The notes beneath the pieces were generated by a model. It saw only the letters and a list, made by a program, of their open reading frames with translations, made no database searches and was not told the origin of the DNA. Positions 25,543 to 34,169 of a stretch of 64,000 nucleotides of DNA are shown in pieces. The DNA is from Atopostipes sp963558565. Its GTDB lineage: Bacteria; Bacillota; Bacilli; Lactobacillales; Carnobacteriaceae_A. The number at the start of each line of letters is the position of its first letter. Position 1 is the first letter of the stretch. The translations under genes were made by a program, and so were the position numbers. The DNA is taken from positions 182,088-246,087 of the forward strand of contig CAUWGX010000003.1 in NCBI GenBank assembly GCA_963558565.1, in the 5' to 3' direction.

Positions 25543-26676
25543 TTAAATCATGGCTTTTCTGATATAAACATCGACACCTTCTGGCGCCCACATAGCTACT
25601 TTCGTATTTTCTTCATGTATCGAAACCCATCCTAAGCCTGAAACCACAATATCCGAAGGTTCTTCAATTGTAAATTGGTGTCTTTTTAAAGGGGGGAAGT
25701 CTTTAGCCGTATAGGCACTCGGCGGATTTAACATCTGCCCTAATTGTTTTTCGTAGAGCTCCTCCGCTTTCTCCAATTTGGTGCGATGCAATTGTAAATC
25801 ATTCGCGGCATAAAAAACAAACGGTTGTTTATCCGTTCCTTTGAGATAGTCAAAGCGAGCCAGCCCGCCAATAAAGATCGTTTGTCTTTCATTTAATTGA
25901 TACACAATCGGCTTCACTTCACGTTGCGGAATTACTTTCTTCAAGTCATCACGCGACAGGTGGTGCGTCAAGTTCGTCCGCTGAATAATCCCTGGCGTAT
26001 CAATAATGTTTTTCCCATCATCTAAAGGAATTTCGATACTCCCTAAAGTAGTTCCTGGGAAATAAGACGTCGTAATCACATCAGGGGAGTCGGTCGCTAT
26101 ATGAATGATTTGATTAATAATTGTTGACTTGCCGACGTTGGTCGAGCCTACGACATAAACATCGCGCCCGTTCCGTTCTTCGTCTAAAACTTTCATCAAT
26201 TGGCGAATGCTGTCTTTGCTCTTCGCACTAGTCAAGACCACTTCACGCGGTCGGATCCCTACTTCATGTAATCTTTCAATCATCCACTGTCGAATCCTAC
26301 CTTCGCCTAAAGATTTAGGCAGTAAGTCGGCTTTATTGCCAACTACAATTAAATGATTGGTCCCGGCAAAGCGTTGCATGCCTGTAATTAATGTCCCACT
26401 GAAATCAAAAACGTCGACCACATTGACAATCAAAGCGTCTTTAGCACTGATCTCATTTAACATCGTTAAAAAATCATCATCCGTTAATTCGACATCCGAC
26501 ACTTCATTATAATGACGCAAACGGAAACACCGTTGGCAATAAATCTCTTCCAATTCTTCGGCGGGACGTTTCAAGACGGAAGATGGCACATAGCCCGCTT
26601 TATTCTCTTCTTCGGACTGTAATTTCGCGCCGCATCCAATACAATAAACATCCTCATACTCAGCTGATCGGCTCAT
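25543..26676 (-). CDS. yqeH: Ribosome biogenesis GTPase YqeH
   Basis: YqeH is a circularly permuted GTPase needed for 30S assembly. A zinc finger (CIGC near residue 12 and CQRC near 48) precedes the permuted GTPase motifs in the order G4 'GNKADLLP' (about 113), G5 'TSAKS' (about 150), G1 'GSTNVGKSTII' (about 177) and G3 'DTPG' (about 226). The length, 377, is normal. It overlaps yqeG by 17 bp. Confidence 0.96.
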   Translation of the reverse strand: MSRSAEYEDVYCIGCGAKLQSEEENKAGYVPSSVLKRPAEELEEIYCQRCFRLRHYNEVSDVELTDDDFLTMLNEISAKDALIVNVVDVFDFSGTLITGMQRFAGTNHLIVVGNKADLLPKSLGEGRIRQWMIERLHEVGIRPREVVLTSAKSKDSIRQLMKVLDEERNGRDVYVVGSTNVGKSTIINQIIHIATDSPDVITTSYFPGTTLGSIEIPLDDGKNIIDTPGIIQRTNLTHHLSRDDLKKVIPQREVKPIVYQLNERQTIFIGGLARFDYLKGTDKQPFVFYAANDLQLHRTKLEKAEELYEKQLGQMLNPPSAYTAKDFPPLKRHQFTIEEPSDIVVSGLGWVSIHEENTKVAMWAPEGVDVYIRKAMI

Positions 26677-27199
26677 CTAATGAATCCCCCCATTCCATAT
26701 TTGGATCTGCTTTGAACAACAAATCCATTACTCGTAATTCAATAAATCGATTAATCTTCGTATTCCAAGCATCGGATTCCAGTAATGGCTTCACGAGCAC
26801 ACTCCGAACCCCAAACCGATTCGCACCGAGCACATCGGTAATAATTTGATCGCCGACCATTAACATCTCTTCGGCAGGGAGATCTAACTTCTCTTGAGCT
26901 AAACGAAATGCGCGCCTTGAAGGCTTTAAGCTTCGATGAATATAGTCCAATTCTAAATATTCCGCTACGCTTTTAACCCGATCCCCGGAGTTATTGGAAA
27001 GAATCATAATTGGAATCTCGGCTTCTTCCATCATCTGAATCCATTCGAGCGACTCATTCGTTGCTTCTGGATTATTCCAAGCAATCAACGTATTATCCAA
27101 GTCGGTCAAAACAGCTTTAATATTATTTTTTCGTAACTGATCCGGTGTAATCGAGTAAATCGAATTCACCATCCAAGTCGGTTTAAACCATTCTAACAT
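26660..27199 (-). CDS. yqeG: YqeG family HAD-type phosphatase
   Basis: This 179-residue HAD IIIA phosphatase has motif I 'AVLTDLDNTLIAW' (DxD near residues 33-35), motif II 'MILSNNSGDRVKSV' (about 77-90) and motif III 'LMVGDQIITDVLGANRFG' (about 114-131). It is the first gene of the yqeG-yqeH-yhbY-nadD-yqeK-rsfS operon. It resembles phosphatidylglycerophosphate phosphatases (PGP phosphatase family), a possible substrate. Confidence 0.94.
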   Translation of the reverse strand: MLEWFKPTWMVNSIYSITPDQLRKNNIKAVLTDLDNTLIAWNNPEATNESLEWIQMMEEAEIPIMILSNNSGDRVKSVAEYLELDYIHRSLKPSRRAFRLAQEKLDLPAEEMLMVGDQIITDVLGANRFGVRSVLVKPLLESDAWNTKINRFIELRVMDLLFKADPNMEWGDSLDEPIS

Positions 27200-27244
27200 A
27201 ATCTTGTCCCTTTACTTTATTCTTATTTTTTAATACTGAAAAAC

Positions 27245-27267
27245 AGAGAGTACGTGGCGTACTCTCT
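27245..27267 (-). terminator. Terminator of the ykuJ-like gene
   Basis: AGAGAGTACG and CGTACTCTCT form a perfect stem with a three-base loop; on the minus strand it is followed by GTTTTTC. Confidence 0.88.
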
Positions 27268-27283
27268 CCGCTTTTATTTGAAA

Positions 27284-27538
27284 TTAATCCTCTTCCGGTA
27301 AAACCGGCTGAGTCAATTCAAAAATTTCGATAGCCACAAAGTCAATATTATCAAACTCTTGGGCTTCAACGTCCACGCTATGATCATTTAAAATGAAGAC
27401 ATCGCGGTTGTGATCATATTTCACTTGCGCTCGTTCCACACCGTCTACTTCAAAACGACGAATCTGGATATCATCTGTTTGATCTTCAATCATCGCTTCT
27501 AATCGTAAAATAATCGGTCGTAATCTTGATGGTTGCAT
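27284..27538 (-). CDS. YkuJ/DUF1797 family protein
   Basis: This small acidic protein (84 residues) has the YkuJ pattern: 'RRFEVDGVERAQVKYDHN' (about 27-44) and 'EFDNIDFVAIEIFELTQP' (about 61-78). The latter matches the conserved 'FDNID-V-IEIFELLQ' end of YkuJ proteins. The fold is known from structural genomics, but no function is established. It has its own terminator and is separate from the yqeG operon. Confidence 0.85.
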   Translation of the reverse strand: MQPSRLRPIILRLEAMIEDQTDDIQIRRFEVDGVERAQVKYDHNRDVFILNDHSVDVEAQEFDNIDFVAIEIFELTQPVLPEED

Positions 27539-27710
27539 TTATACCAAACCTTTCTAAGCACACCTTGTGCTATTCTCGTCCTTCATTTTACCAAATAATG
27601 CATCAAATAACAGTCATTTCGACTAAGTATTCAAAAAATCTACCGAAAGCAAGACCTTTCCGCGTTAAAAGGAGAGCTTTAAAGAGGAAGGATTAGCGAT
27701 TTCACACAGC

Positions 27711-27753
27711 AAAAAAGTGTTAATGAACCACCTCGCGTGATCCATTAACACTC
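27711..27753 (-). terminator. Terminator of the SDR gene at 27773
   Basis: AGTGTTAATG and CATTAACACT form a long stem; the minus strand continues with TTTTTTG. Confidence 0.88.
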
Positions 27754-27772
27754 TTATACTTGTTTTAACATT

Positions 27773-28513
27773 TTACAGAGCGGCTGAGCCTCCGTCAATC
27801 GAAACTACGGCACCATGAACGTATGAAGCTTCATCACTTAAAAGAAAAGCCACTACATTCGCAACTTCCTCCGGTTGCCCAAGTCTTCCCATCGGTACAG
27901 CATCCGCCATTTGTTGAATCGCTTCAGCCGGAAACGCTTTGACCATCGGTGTTTCGTTTGTGCCCGGTGCAATCGCATTGATCCGAATATTATCGCGCCC
28001 GTATTCGCCAGCGATTGTCTTTGTTAAACCAACAATGCCGTGTTTAGTCGCAGAATAAACACCCAGAGTCGGCATGCCCACAACACCTCCAAGGGAAGCT
28101 GTGTTCACCACCGAACCACCACCTGTTTGAAGCATTTCATTCACCACATACTTGAGGCCATAAAAAGCACCTTTCAGATTCACATTCACAATTGCTTCAA
28201 ACTCTTCCTCTGAACACTCTAACGTACGCACACCGCTTCCAGAAATTCCGGCATTATTGAAAAACATATCAATTTTTCCAAAATGTTCCATCGTCTCTGC
28301 GACATAGCGTTTCACGTCTTCTAATTTACTGACATCCGCTTGGACAAAGATAGCCGTTGCTCCTGCTTCCTCACATAACGCCACGGATTCTTGACCCTTT
28401 TCTTCTGAAATATCCACAATACAAATGTTTGCGCCCTTTTCGGCTAGTTTAATGGCGGTTGCTTGACCGAAACCACTGCCGCCGCCTGTAATAATTGCTG
28501 TTTTCCCGTTCAT
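27773..28513 (-). CDS. SDR family NAD(P)-dependent oxidoreductase
   Basis: A 246-residue classical short-chain dehydrogenase: 'IITGGGSGFGQATAIKL' (TGxxxGxG, about residues 7-23), 'NNAGISG' (about 86), the catalytic serine in 'VVNTASLGG' and YxxxK in 'YSATKHG' (about 150-156). An acidic residue after beta-2 ('IVDIS') suggests NAD(H) preference. The longest frame begins at 28537; the ATG at 28513 is preceded by AGGGAG at nine bases and is preferred. It resembles glucose or alcohol dehydrogenases of the family, but the substrate cannot be told from sequence. It follows the beta-hydroxyacid dehydrogenase gene by 79 bp in the same direction. Confidence 0.88.
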   Translation of the reverse strand: MNGKTAIITGGGSGFGQATAIKLAEKGANICIVDISEEKGQESVALCEEAGATAIFVQADVSKLEDVKRYVAETMEHFGKIDMFFNNAGISGSGVRTLECSEEEFEAIVNVNLKGAFYGLKYVVNEMLQTGGGSVVNTASLGGVVGMPTLGVYSATKHGIVGLTKTIAGEYGRDNIRINAIAPGTNETPMVKAFPAEAIQQMADAVPMGRLGQPEEVANVVAFLLSDEASYVHGAVVSIDGGSAAL

Positions 28514-28592
28514 GTTGCAAGTCTCCCTTATGATCATTTTTTCACGAATCCATTATACCATAATTCATCGACTTTGACTCTCTTTTTTTACA

Positions 28593-29453
28593 TCAACTCC
28601 ACCATAATTTGATGAGCGCTTGCGTCCCTTCATCGCCATAGCCTTCATTTTCTAGCTCTTTATAAAGGTCGTAAGCTTGTTGGGTAGCCGGTAAATCCAG
28701 GTTCATTTTCTCTGCTTCATCTAAAGCAATTTTTAAGTCTTTCACGAAATGCTTCACAAAGAAGCCTGGGGAATAATCCTCAGAAATAATACGTGGCGCA
28801 TAACTTCCAAGCGACCAGTTTTGAGCTGCCCCGCCATTGACTGTTTTCACAACAGCCTCTAAATCAAGACCCGCTTCTTGGGCATAAACCAGCATCTCTG
28901 TCATTCCGGTCATAGTACCTGCGACCATAATTTGGTTGACCATCTTCGTATGTTGACCACTGCCAGCTTCCCCGAACAAATGCAGATCGCCTGCAAACTG
29001 TTCAAAAGCTGGCCGTACTTTTTCATAAGCTTCTTCTGCGCCACCAACCATCACTGTCAGCGTTCCTTCGCGCGCACCTAAGTCGCCCCCTGAAACCGGC
29101 GCATCCAGTGACTGGACCCCTTTCTCCGCTGCTTTTTCCGCAATTTCAACAGCTAAAGCGGGTGTGCTCGTAGTCATATCCACAATGATTTTGCCTTCGG
29201 TTAAACCTGCAAACACGCCATCTTCTCCAAAATAGACTTCTTTCACGTCCTCGGGATAACCAACAATCGTAAAAATAACATCCGTATTTTCTGCAATCTC
29301 CGCTGGTGTATCTTGCCAAGTAGCGCCTGCCTCTACTAACGACATCGCTTTTTCTTTTGTTCGATTATAAACGTGCAATGGATAATCCGCTTCCAATAAA
29401 TGCTTTGCCATTGACGAACCCATCACACCAGTTCCAATAAAACCAATTTTCAT
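28593..29453 (-). CDS. Beta-hydroxyacid dehydrogenase family oxidoreductase
   Basis: The protein has 286 residues with the dinucleotide motif 'IGFIGTGVMGSSMAKHLL' (residues 3-20), substrate-binding 'DAPVSGGDLGAREGTLTVMV' (about 115-134) and catalytic lysine in 'GSGQHTKMVNQ' (about 164-174). The family includes 3-hydroxyisobutyrate dehydrogenase, tartronate semialdehyde reductase and 6-phosphogluconate dehydrogenase relatives; the motif set fits 2-hydroxy-3-oxopropionate reductase or an aldehyde-detoxifying relative equally well. A weak promoter (TTGATG-18 bp-TTATAT) lies at 29502-29531. It probably forms a two-gene unit with the downstream SDR. Confidence 0.88.
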   Translation of the reverse strand: MKIGFIGTGVMGSSMAKHLLEADYPLHVYNRTKEKAMSLVEAGATWQDTPAEIAENTDVIFTIVGYPEDVKEVYFGEDGVFAGLTEGKIIVDMTTSTPALAVEIAEKAAEKGVQSLDAPVSGGDLGAREGTLTVMVGGAEEAYEKVRPAFEQFAGDLHLFGEAGSGQHTKMVNQIMVAGTMTGMTEMLVYAQEAGLDLEAVVKTVNGGAAQNWSLGSYAPRIISEDYSPGFFVKHFVKDLKIALDEAEKMNLDLPATQQAYDLYKELENEGYGDEGTQALIKLWWS

Positions 29454-29755
29454 TGTGCATTGCCTCCTAATATTTTAATCCAAATAAATTCCTTCGCTTC
29501 TATATAAAGGAACGATCTAAAAAATCATCAACTAACTTCACTCTACAGGACTCACTCGTTAGAATCAAAATATACCAATGGATTTTTTATTTTTTAAAAC
29601 ATTTCAAACCGATGGATGGTCTTCTTTCAGATCGAGTTGCAGTTGAAGAGCATTCTATCAAATGACATATAGTTTAGCTTTCAGCTAAAAGCCATCTCCC
29701 CTAACGAAATAACGAAAATAAAAAAGAAGCTAGTCTCCTAGCTCCTTTACTGTTC
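29454..29755. other. Non-coding gap between the oxidoreductase pair and ptsI
   Basis: The 302-bp gap contains the weak promoter of the upstream-facing oxidoreductase gene (29502-29531), a short perfect inverted repeat TTTAGCT-ttc-AGCTAAA (29673-29689) without a T-run, and the ptsI terminator. No open frame with a ribosome site was found. Confidence 0.6.
29722..29748 (-). terminator. Terminator of ptsHI
   Basis: AAAG-AGCTAG and CTAGCT-CTTT form an 11-bp stem with one mismatch; the minus strand continues into a T-run. Confidence 0.8.
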
Positions 29756-31480
29756 TTATTCTTTTGTATATTCTTCCACTAAAGCCATAACTTCTTCGTT
29801 AGAAGTCGCTTCGTTTAATGCTCTATCTGCAAGTTCTTCCATCTTAGAAGAGTCCAGACGTTTCATTAAACTACGTGTTTTTAGAATACTTGTCGCACTC
29901 ATTGAAAATTCATCTAAGCCCATACCGACAAGTAGAGGAACCGCTGTTTGATCGCCAGCTACTTCCCCACACATACCTGCCCATTTACCTTCAGCGTGTG
30001 CTGCATCAATAACGTTTTTGATTAAACGGAGAATTGATGGGTTATAAGGTTGGTATAAGTATGAAACTTGTTCGTTCATACGGTCTGCAGCCATTGAGTA
30101 TTGGATTAAATCGTTTGTACCCAAGCTGAAGAAGTCAACTTCTTTCGCAAACTGGTCAGCTAATACTGCAGCTGCTGGAATCTCTACCATAATACCCACT
30201 TGAATAGAGTCTGAAACTTCGACGCCTTCGTTTTGAAGTTTTTCTTTTTCTTCTTCATAAATAGCTTTAGCATCACGGAATTCTTGTAATGTCGCAATCA
30301 TTGGGAACATAATACGTAAGTTTCCATGAACAGAAGCACGTAATAAAGCTCGTAATTGTGTTCTGAAGATTTCATCTTGGTCTAAACTGATTCGAATCGC
30401 ACGGTAACCTAAGAATGGATTCATTTCATCTGGGAGATCAAGATATGGTAATTCTTTGTCCCCACCAATGTCCATTGTACGCACGACGACAGATTGACCA
30501 TTCATGCCTTCTAGAACCTCTTTATAAGCTTCATATTGTTCGTCTTCAGTCGGAAGTTCTTGCGAATCCATGTATAAGAATTCTGTACGGTATAAACCAA
30601 CAGCTTCTCCACCATGGTCTAAAACAGCTTCTAAATCGCGAGGGGTTCCAATGTTACCTGCTAATTCAAATTGTTTACCATCCGCTGTAACGGTTGGTTC
30701 GTCTTTCAACTTCTCCCACTCTGCTTTTAGCTCAGCAAATTCATCCGCTTTTTTAGCATAAGTCGTCACATCTTCATCAGAAGGATCGATAACAACTTCT
30801 CCTTCGATCCCATCGACAATGACCATTTCACCGTTCGAAACTTCTTTTGAAATATTTCCTGTACCTACAATCGCAGGAATTTCTAATGAACGAGCCATAA
30901 TTGCTGAATGCGAAGTACGTCCGCCAATGTTGGTGACAAATGCTTTAACAAAGTCTTTATTTAACTGCGCGGTATCACTTGGTGTCAAGTCATGCGCCAC
31001 AATAACTACTTCTTCGTTAATGGTTGAAGGATTAGGCAACTCAACGCCGAGTAAACTTGCAAGGACGCGTTTACGAACATCTAAAATGTCTGCCGCACGC
31101 TCTTGCATATAAGGATTATCTTCCATAGACTCAAAAATCGTTACAAAATTATTTGTAACTTCTTCATAAGCTGCTTCTGCGTTGATCCCTTCATTATTAA
31201 TCGCTTCTTCGACTTGCCCTGCCATTTCAGGGTCCGCGAGAATCATTGCGTGCGCGTCAAATACTTGCGCTTCTTCTTCACCTAATGATTCCACCGCAAT
31301 TTCACGAATACGCTCAATTTCTGTTTGTGACTCTTCAATTGCGCGATTCAAACGTTCGATTTCCGCATTTGGATCTTCGACTTTTATTTTCTCAACTGTC
31401 AAATCAGGTTCAATCAGTCGATAGACTTTAGCGTGAGCATAACCGTCGCTTGCCGCAATTCCAGTTATTTTTTTGCTCAT
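29756..31480 (-). CDS. ptsI: PTS enzyme I (phosphoenolpyruvate-protein phosphotransferase)
   Basis: Enzyme I takes the phosphoryl group from PEP and passes it to HPr. The phosphorylated histidine is in 'GGRTSHSAIMARS' (His near residue 189). The PEP-binding TIM-barrel domain has 'RTEFLYMD' (about 296) and 'GTNDLIQYSMAADR' (about 453-466), and the catalytic Cys lies in 'GMCGEVAGD' (about 501-509). The length, 574, fits Firmicute EI. It follows ptsH by two bases, indicating an operon. It supplies both PTS permeases at the far end of the window. Confidence 0.98.
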   Translation of the reverse strand: MSKKITGIAASDGYAHAKVYRLIEPDLTVEKIKVEDPNAEIERLNRAIEESQTEIERIREIAVESLGEEEAQVFDAHAMILADPEMAGQVEEAINNEGINAEAAYEEVTNNFVTIFESMEDNPYMQERAADILDVRKRVLASLLGVELPNPSTINEEVVIVAHDLTPSDTAQLNKDFVKAFVTNIGGRTSHSAIMARSLEIPAIVGTGNISKEVSNGEMVIVDGIEGEVVIDPSDEDVTTYAKKADEFAELKAEWEKLKDEPTVTADGKQFELAGNIGTPRDLEAVLDHGGEAVGLYRTEFLYMDSQELPTEDEQYEAYKEVLEGMNGQSVVVRTMDIGGDKELPYLDLPDEMNPFLGYRAIRISLDQDEIFRTQLRALLRASVHGNLRIMFPMIATLQEFRDAKAIYEEEKEKLQNEGVEVSDSIQVGIMVEIPAAAVLADQFAKEVDFFSLGTNDLIQYSMAADRMNEQVSYLYQPYNPSILRLIKNVIDAAHAEGKWAGMCGEVAGDQTAVPLLVGMGLDEFSMSATSILKTRSLMKRLDSSKMEELADRALNEATSNEEVMALVEEYTKE

Positions 31481-31482
31481 TC

Positions 31483-31749
31483 TTATTCTCCTAGCCCTTC
31501 GCTTTTCATTGTTGCTTTAATGCCATCCATTGCTTCTGCTTCATCTTCACCTTCAGCAGTAATGGTAACATCAGCGCCCTGACCAACTCCGAGAGACATA
31601 ACCCCCATAATTGATTTTAGGTTTACAGATTTTCCATTATATTCCAACATAATGTCTGAAGAATATTTACCTGCTGTTTGTACTAACATTGTTGCTGGAC
31701 GTGCATGGATCCCTGTTTCTGCTGTGATATGAAATTCATGTTTTTCCAT
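31483..31749 (-). CDS. ptsH: Phosphocarrier protein HPr
   Basis: An 88-residue HPr with the EI-phosphorylated His15 in 'GIHARPATMLVQ' and the regulatory Ser46 in 'VNLKSIMGVMSLGV'. Presence of Ser46 means HPr kinase/CcpA catabolite control operates, in line with the cre sites found elsewhere in the window. GGGG-type ribosome site 8-10 bases before the ATG. Confidence 0.98.
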   Translation of the reverse strand: MEKHEFHITAETGIHARPATMLVQTAGKYSSDIMLEYNGKSVNLKSIMGVMSLGVGQGADVTITAEGEDEAEAMDGIKATMKSEGLGE

Positions 31750-31854
31750 TAATATACCCCTTTTAATATATTTTTTATTTTAGACGATCAAAATGCCTCC
31801 TCAGCCCGCACATCGCAAGCTTGCTAGTAAGCATTTTCATCAATCATCTAGTCA

Positions 31855-31883
31855 AGATTACCATTTTTGAAGAGTTTTCTCAA
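31855..31883 (-). promoter_or_regulatory. Possible sigma-A promoter of ptsHI
   Basis: TTGAGA (31883-31878) and TAATCT (31860-31855) with 17-bp spacing and an extended TGG before the -10. Found by eye; the leader to ptsH would be about 100 bases. Other AT-rich candidates exist nearby. Confidence 0.45.
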
Positions 31884-32014
31884 CTATTTATTCTCAAAAT
31901 TCATTTGAAAGCCATTCTAGTGTTTAATTTTTATTATATATTTTGATCGAAAGCCGTTGGTGTGAAAACTTAGTGTTTAATCCTGTTTCACAATGGTTAT
32001 GAAATGAGAACGCG

Positions 32015-32214
32015 TTATCTCGCTCAAATCCGTTTTCAGCCAAACAAATCCCTCTTATCCCGCTCAAATCCATTTTCAGCCAAATAAATCTCTTTTATCT
32101 CGCTCAAATCTAATTTCAGCGAAACAAATCTCACTTATCTCGCTCAAATCCATTTTCAACGAAACAAATCTCACTTATCTCGCCCAAAATCAGTTTCAAC
32201 GAAACAAACTCATT
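32015..32214. repeat. Intergenic tandem array C: five 40-bp units
   Basis: TTATCTCGC (or TTATCCCGC) starts units at 32015, 32055, 32095, 32135 and 32175, an exact 40-bp period. The units share CTCAAATCC, a TTTCA core and CAAAC/AAATCTC ends; the middle units are more alike than the outer ones. No conserved inverted half-site is present, only AGCGA opposite TCGCT in one unit. The array lies in the 781-bp divergent gap between ptsH and the MATE gene, which otherwise holds promoters and no gene. Confidence 0.88.
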
Positions 32215-32489
32215 AAGAAGCCCTTGTCTTCTATTTTAAACGACGCACGGACGTTTTCTAAAGCTCCAAATATTCATCAGAGAATATGTAGTCAGTCATT
32301 TTACACAAGCTGTACTAAAAGTATTTAATTGCTTTCCCCTTGAAGCCTTGCTACTATTAAATTCACAAGCACTGACGCTGTTTACATGACGACTACATAA
32401 CAATTTCAAACTCTTCTACCGTCTCTTAATTTATCCTTATTTTTTAGTACCATATAAATGACATTTAAACGAAAAGACTTCTATACATT

Positions 32490-32503
32490 TTTAAACGTTT
32501 TCA
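32490..32503 (+). promoter_or_regulatory. cre-like site upstream of the MATE gene
   Basis: TTTAAACGTTTTCA differs from the cre consensus TGWAARCGYTWNCW at one position on each strand. It ends 27 bases before the start codon, a place where CcpA would act as a roadblock. One mismatch matches of this kind can occur by chance in AT-rich gaps. Confidence 0.4.
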
Positions 32504-32530
32504 TTTCATTAAATAAAAGGATGATCTGCC

Positions 32531-33868
32531 ATGGAAAAAAGAACCCAGAACACTTCGAACATGAAACTCATTATTCAAATGTCCTTGCCCGCCATTTTTT
32601 CGATGTTCATTTCAGCTTTATATAATATAGTAGATAGTATTTTCGTCGCTCAATTAGGTGAGTATGCTCTGGCTGCGGTTTCTTTAGTTTTTCCCATTCA
32701 AACATTGATCATCGCGGTCGGGGTCGGCACTGGAGTCGGTTTAAGTACTTTGCTTGCTATAAAATTAGGTGAAAAAGATCAAGGCTATGCGACCGAAATC
32801 GCGAATTATACCATTACTTTAGGAATCATTATCGGGCTTCTATTCGCACTATTCGGTTTTCTTTTTAATGAACCTTTCTTTCGCTTATTCACTTCCGATC
32901 CACAAGTCTACGAAAGCGGCGTTACTTACGCCAATATTATTACCTTCTTTTCAGCAGCACAAGCTACCCAACTGCTTGTGGAGAAAACATTTCAAGGGAC
33001 CGGCGATATGATTACGCCAATGATTACTGTACTCATCGGTTCCATTACGAATATTATATTAGACCCGATTCTTATCTTCGGTTTGCTGGGAGCGCCTGCT
33101 TTAGGCATTAAAGGAGCGGCTATTGCTACGGTGATTGGTCAAGTTCTTTCATTGACGATTAGTTTAATCTTATTTTATAGAAAAGATATCGGGTTAAAAA
33201 TTCAAAAGCCGATTCTAAAATTAGATCCCGATAAATTGAAAGGCATCATGTCCGTCGGTTTCCCCTCTATTTTAAAACAAGGACTCGCTTCTATTTTAGT
33301 GTTTATTTTAAACGGTATCGTCTCTCTTTATTCTGATATTGGGGTGTTAGTTTTGGGAATCTATTTCCGACTCCAACAATTTGTCTTTATGCCAGTACAT
33401 GGAATTTCACAAGGCGTCCGCCCCATCCAAGCGTACTTTTTTGGGGCACAAGAAGAAGCTGATCTAAACGATACGTTTAAAAAAGCGAATGTGCTGACTC
33501 GAATCATTATGCTTTCGGGAACTCTGATTTTTATCGTGTTCGCGCCGCAAATCCTCCAAGCATTCAATCCCTCTGCCGAAACTTTCCACGCAGGGGTTCA
33601 AGCTTTAAGAATCATCAGTACCAGCTTTCTATTCGCAGGACGAAATATGATGTATTCCACCTTCTTCTTATCTATTAATGAAGGCAAAACAAGTTTTTAC
33701 ATTTCATTTTTACGCGAATTATCGATTATTATTTTGCTCGCTCTCGTCCTTGGTTATTTCTTGGGACTCACTGGGGTATGGCTCGCATTCCCTATCACTG
33801 AGCTCGCGACCGTCTTGATTACCCGTTTTGTTTTTATGAATAGATCCAGTGTAGAAGTTCTTCAGTGA
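32531..33868 (+). CDS. MATE family efflux transporter
   Basis: The 445-residue integral membrane protein has 12 hydrophobic segments in two halves, beginning 'IIQMSLPAIFSMFISALYNI', the standard MATE first helix with 'YNIVDSIFVAQLG'. The conserved 'LLVEKTFQGTGDMITPMI' (about residues 155-172) is present. Family members export cationic drugs or metabolites with Na+ or H+. The ATG at 32531 has a modest AAAAGG ribosome site. It stands alone between divergent ptsHI and clpE. Confidence 0.9.
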   Translation: MEKRTQNTSNMKLIIQMSLPAIFSMFISALYNIVDSIFVAQLGEYALAAVSLVFPIQTLIIAVGVGTGVGLSTLLAIKLGEKDQGYATEIANYTITLGIIIGLLFALFGFLFNEPFFRLFTSDPQVYESGVTYANIITFFSAAQATQLLVEKTFQGTGDMITPMITVLIGSITNIILDPILIFGLLGAPALGIKGAAIATVIGQVLSLTISLILFYRKDIGLKIQKPILKLDPDKLKGIMSVGFPSILKQGLASILVFILNGIVSLYSDIGVLVLGIYFRLQQFVFMPVHGISQGVRPIQAYFFGAQEEADLNDTFKKANVLTRIIMLSGTLIFIVFAPQILQAFNPSAETFHAGVQALRIISTSFLFAGRNMMYSTFFLSINEGKTSFYISFLRELSIIILLALVLGYFLGLTGVWLAFPITELATVLITRFVFMNRSSVEVLQ

Positions 33869-33890
33869 ATGAAGTGAAGACTTCTTTTAT
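33854..33890 (+). terminator. Probable terminator of the MATE gene
   Basis: GAAGT-CTTCA (33854-33864) pairs with TGAAGACTTC (33875-33884) with one bulge, followed by TTTTATT. The stem overlaps the stop codon. Confidence 0.55.
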
Positions 33891-34001
33891 TAGACAAATG
33901 CTAAATGATGATATCCGTAAAATTTTTCCAGTTCCGCCTAAGGCTCTACCCTATTTTTCTCCATAATTTTCAAATTTTTTTCGTTATTCCAAGCATAAGA
34001 C

Positions 34002-34060
34002 TTGAAAGTCAGAGTTAGTCAGAGTATAATAAGAGTTGTCAAAGGTCAGACATAGTCAAA
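34002..34060 (+). promoter_or_regulatory. clpE promoter with two CtsR operators
   Basis: TTGAAA (34002-34007) and TATAAT (34025-34030) are 17 bp apart. Box 1, AGTCAGA-N3-AGTCAGA (34007-34023), fills the spacer. Box 2, GGTCAGA-N3-AGTCAAA (34044-34060), lies just past the start site, with an extra half-site TGTCAAA at 34037-34043. The CtsR consensus is RGTCAAA-NAN-RGTCAAA; box 2 has one mismatch and box 1 one per half plus a middle T. CtsR is the class III heat-shock repressor and clpE is its classical target. Confidence 0.82.
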
Positions 34061-34169
34061 CAAAAGAAACGCACTATTTCCAAGCGATTTAACTGACTTT
34101 TGTGCTTATTCTATATAAAATATACATGGATGAAATTTGAAGAGAAATCTTGAAAGGATGTGTAATGGC

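Noticed and set aside
29673..29689. TTTAGCT/AGCTAAA hairpin as a terminator
   Set aside because: It has no T-run on either strand, and a better ptsI terminator lies at 29722-29748.
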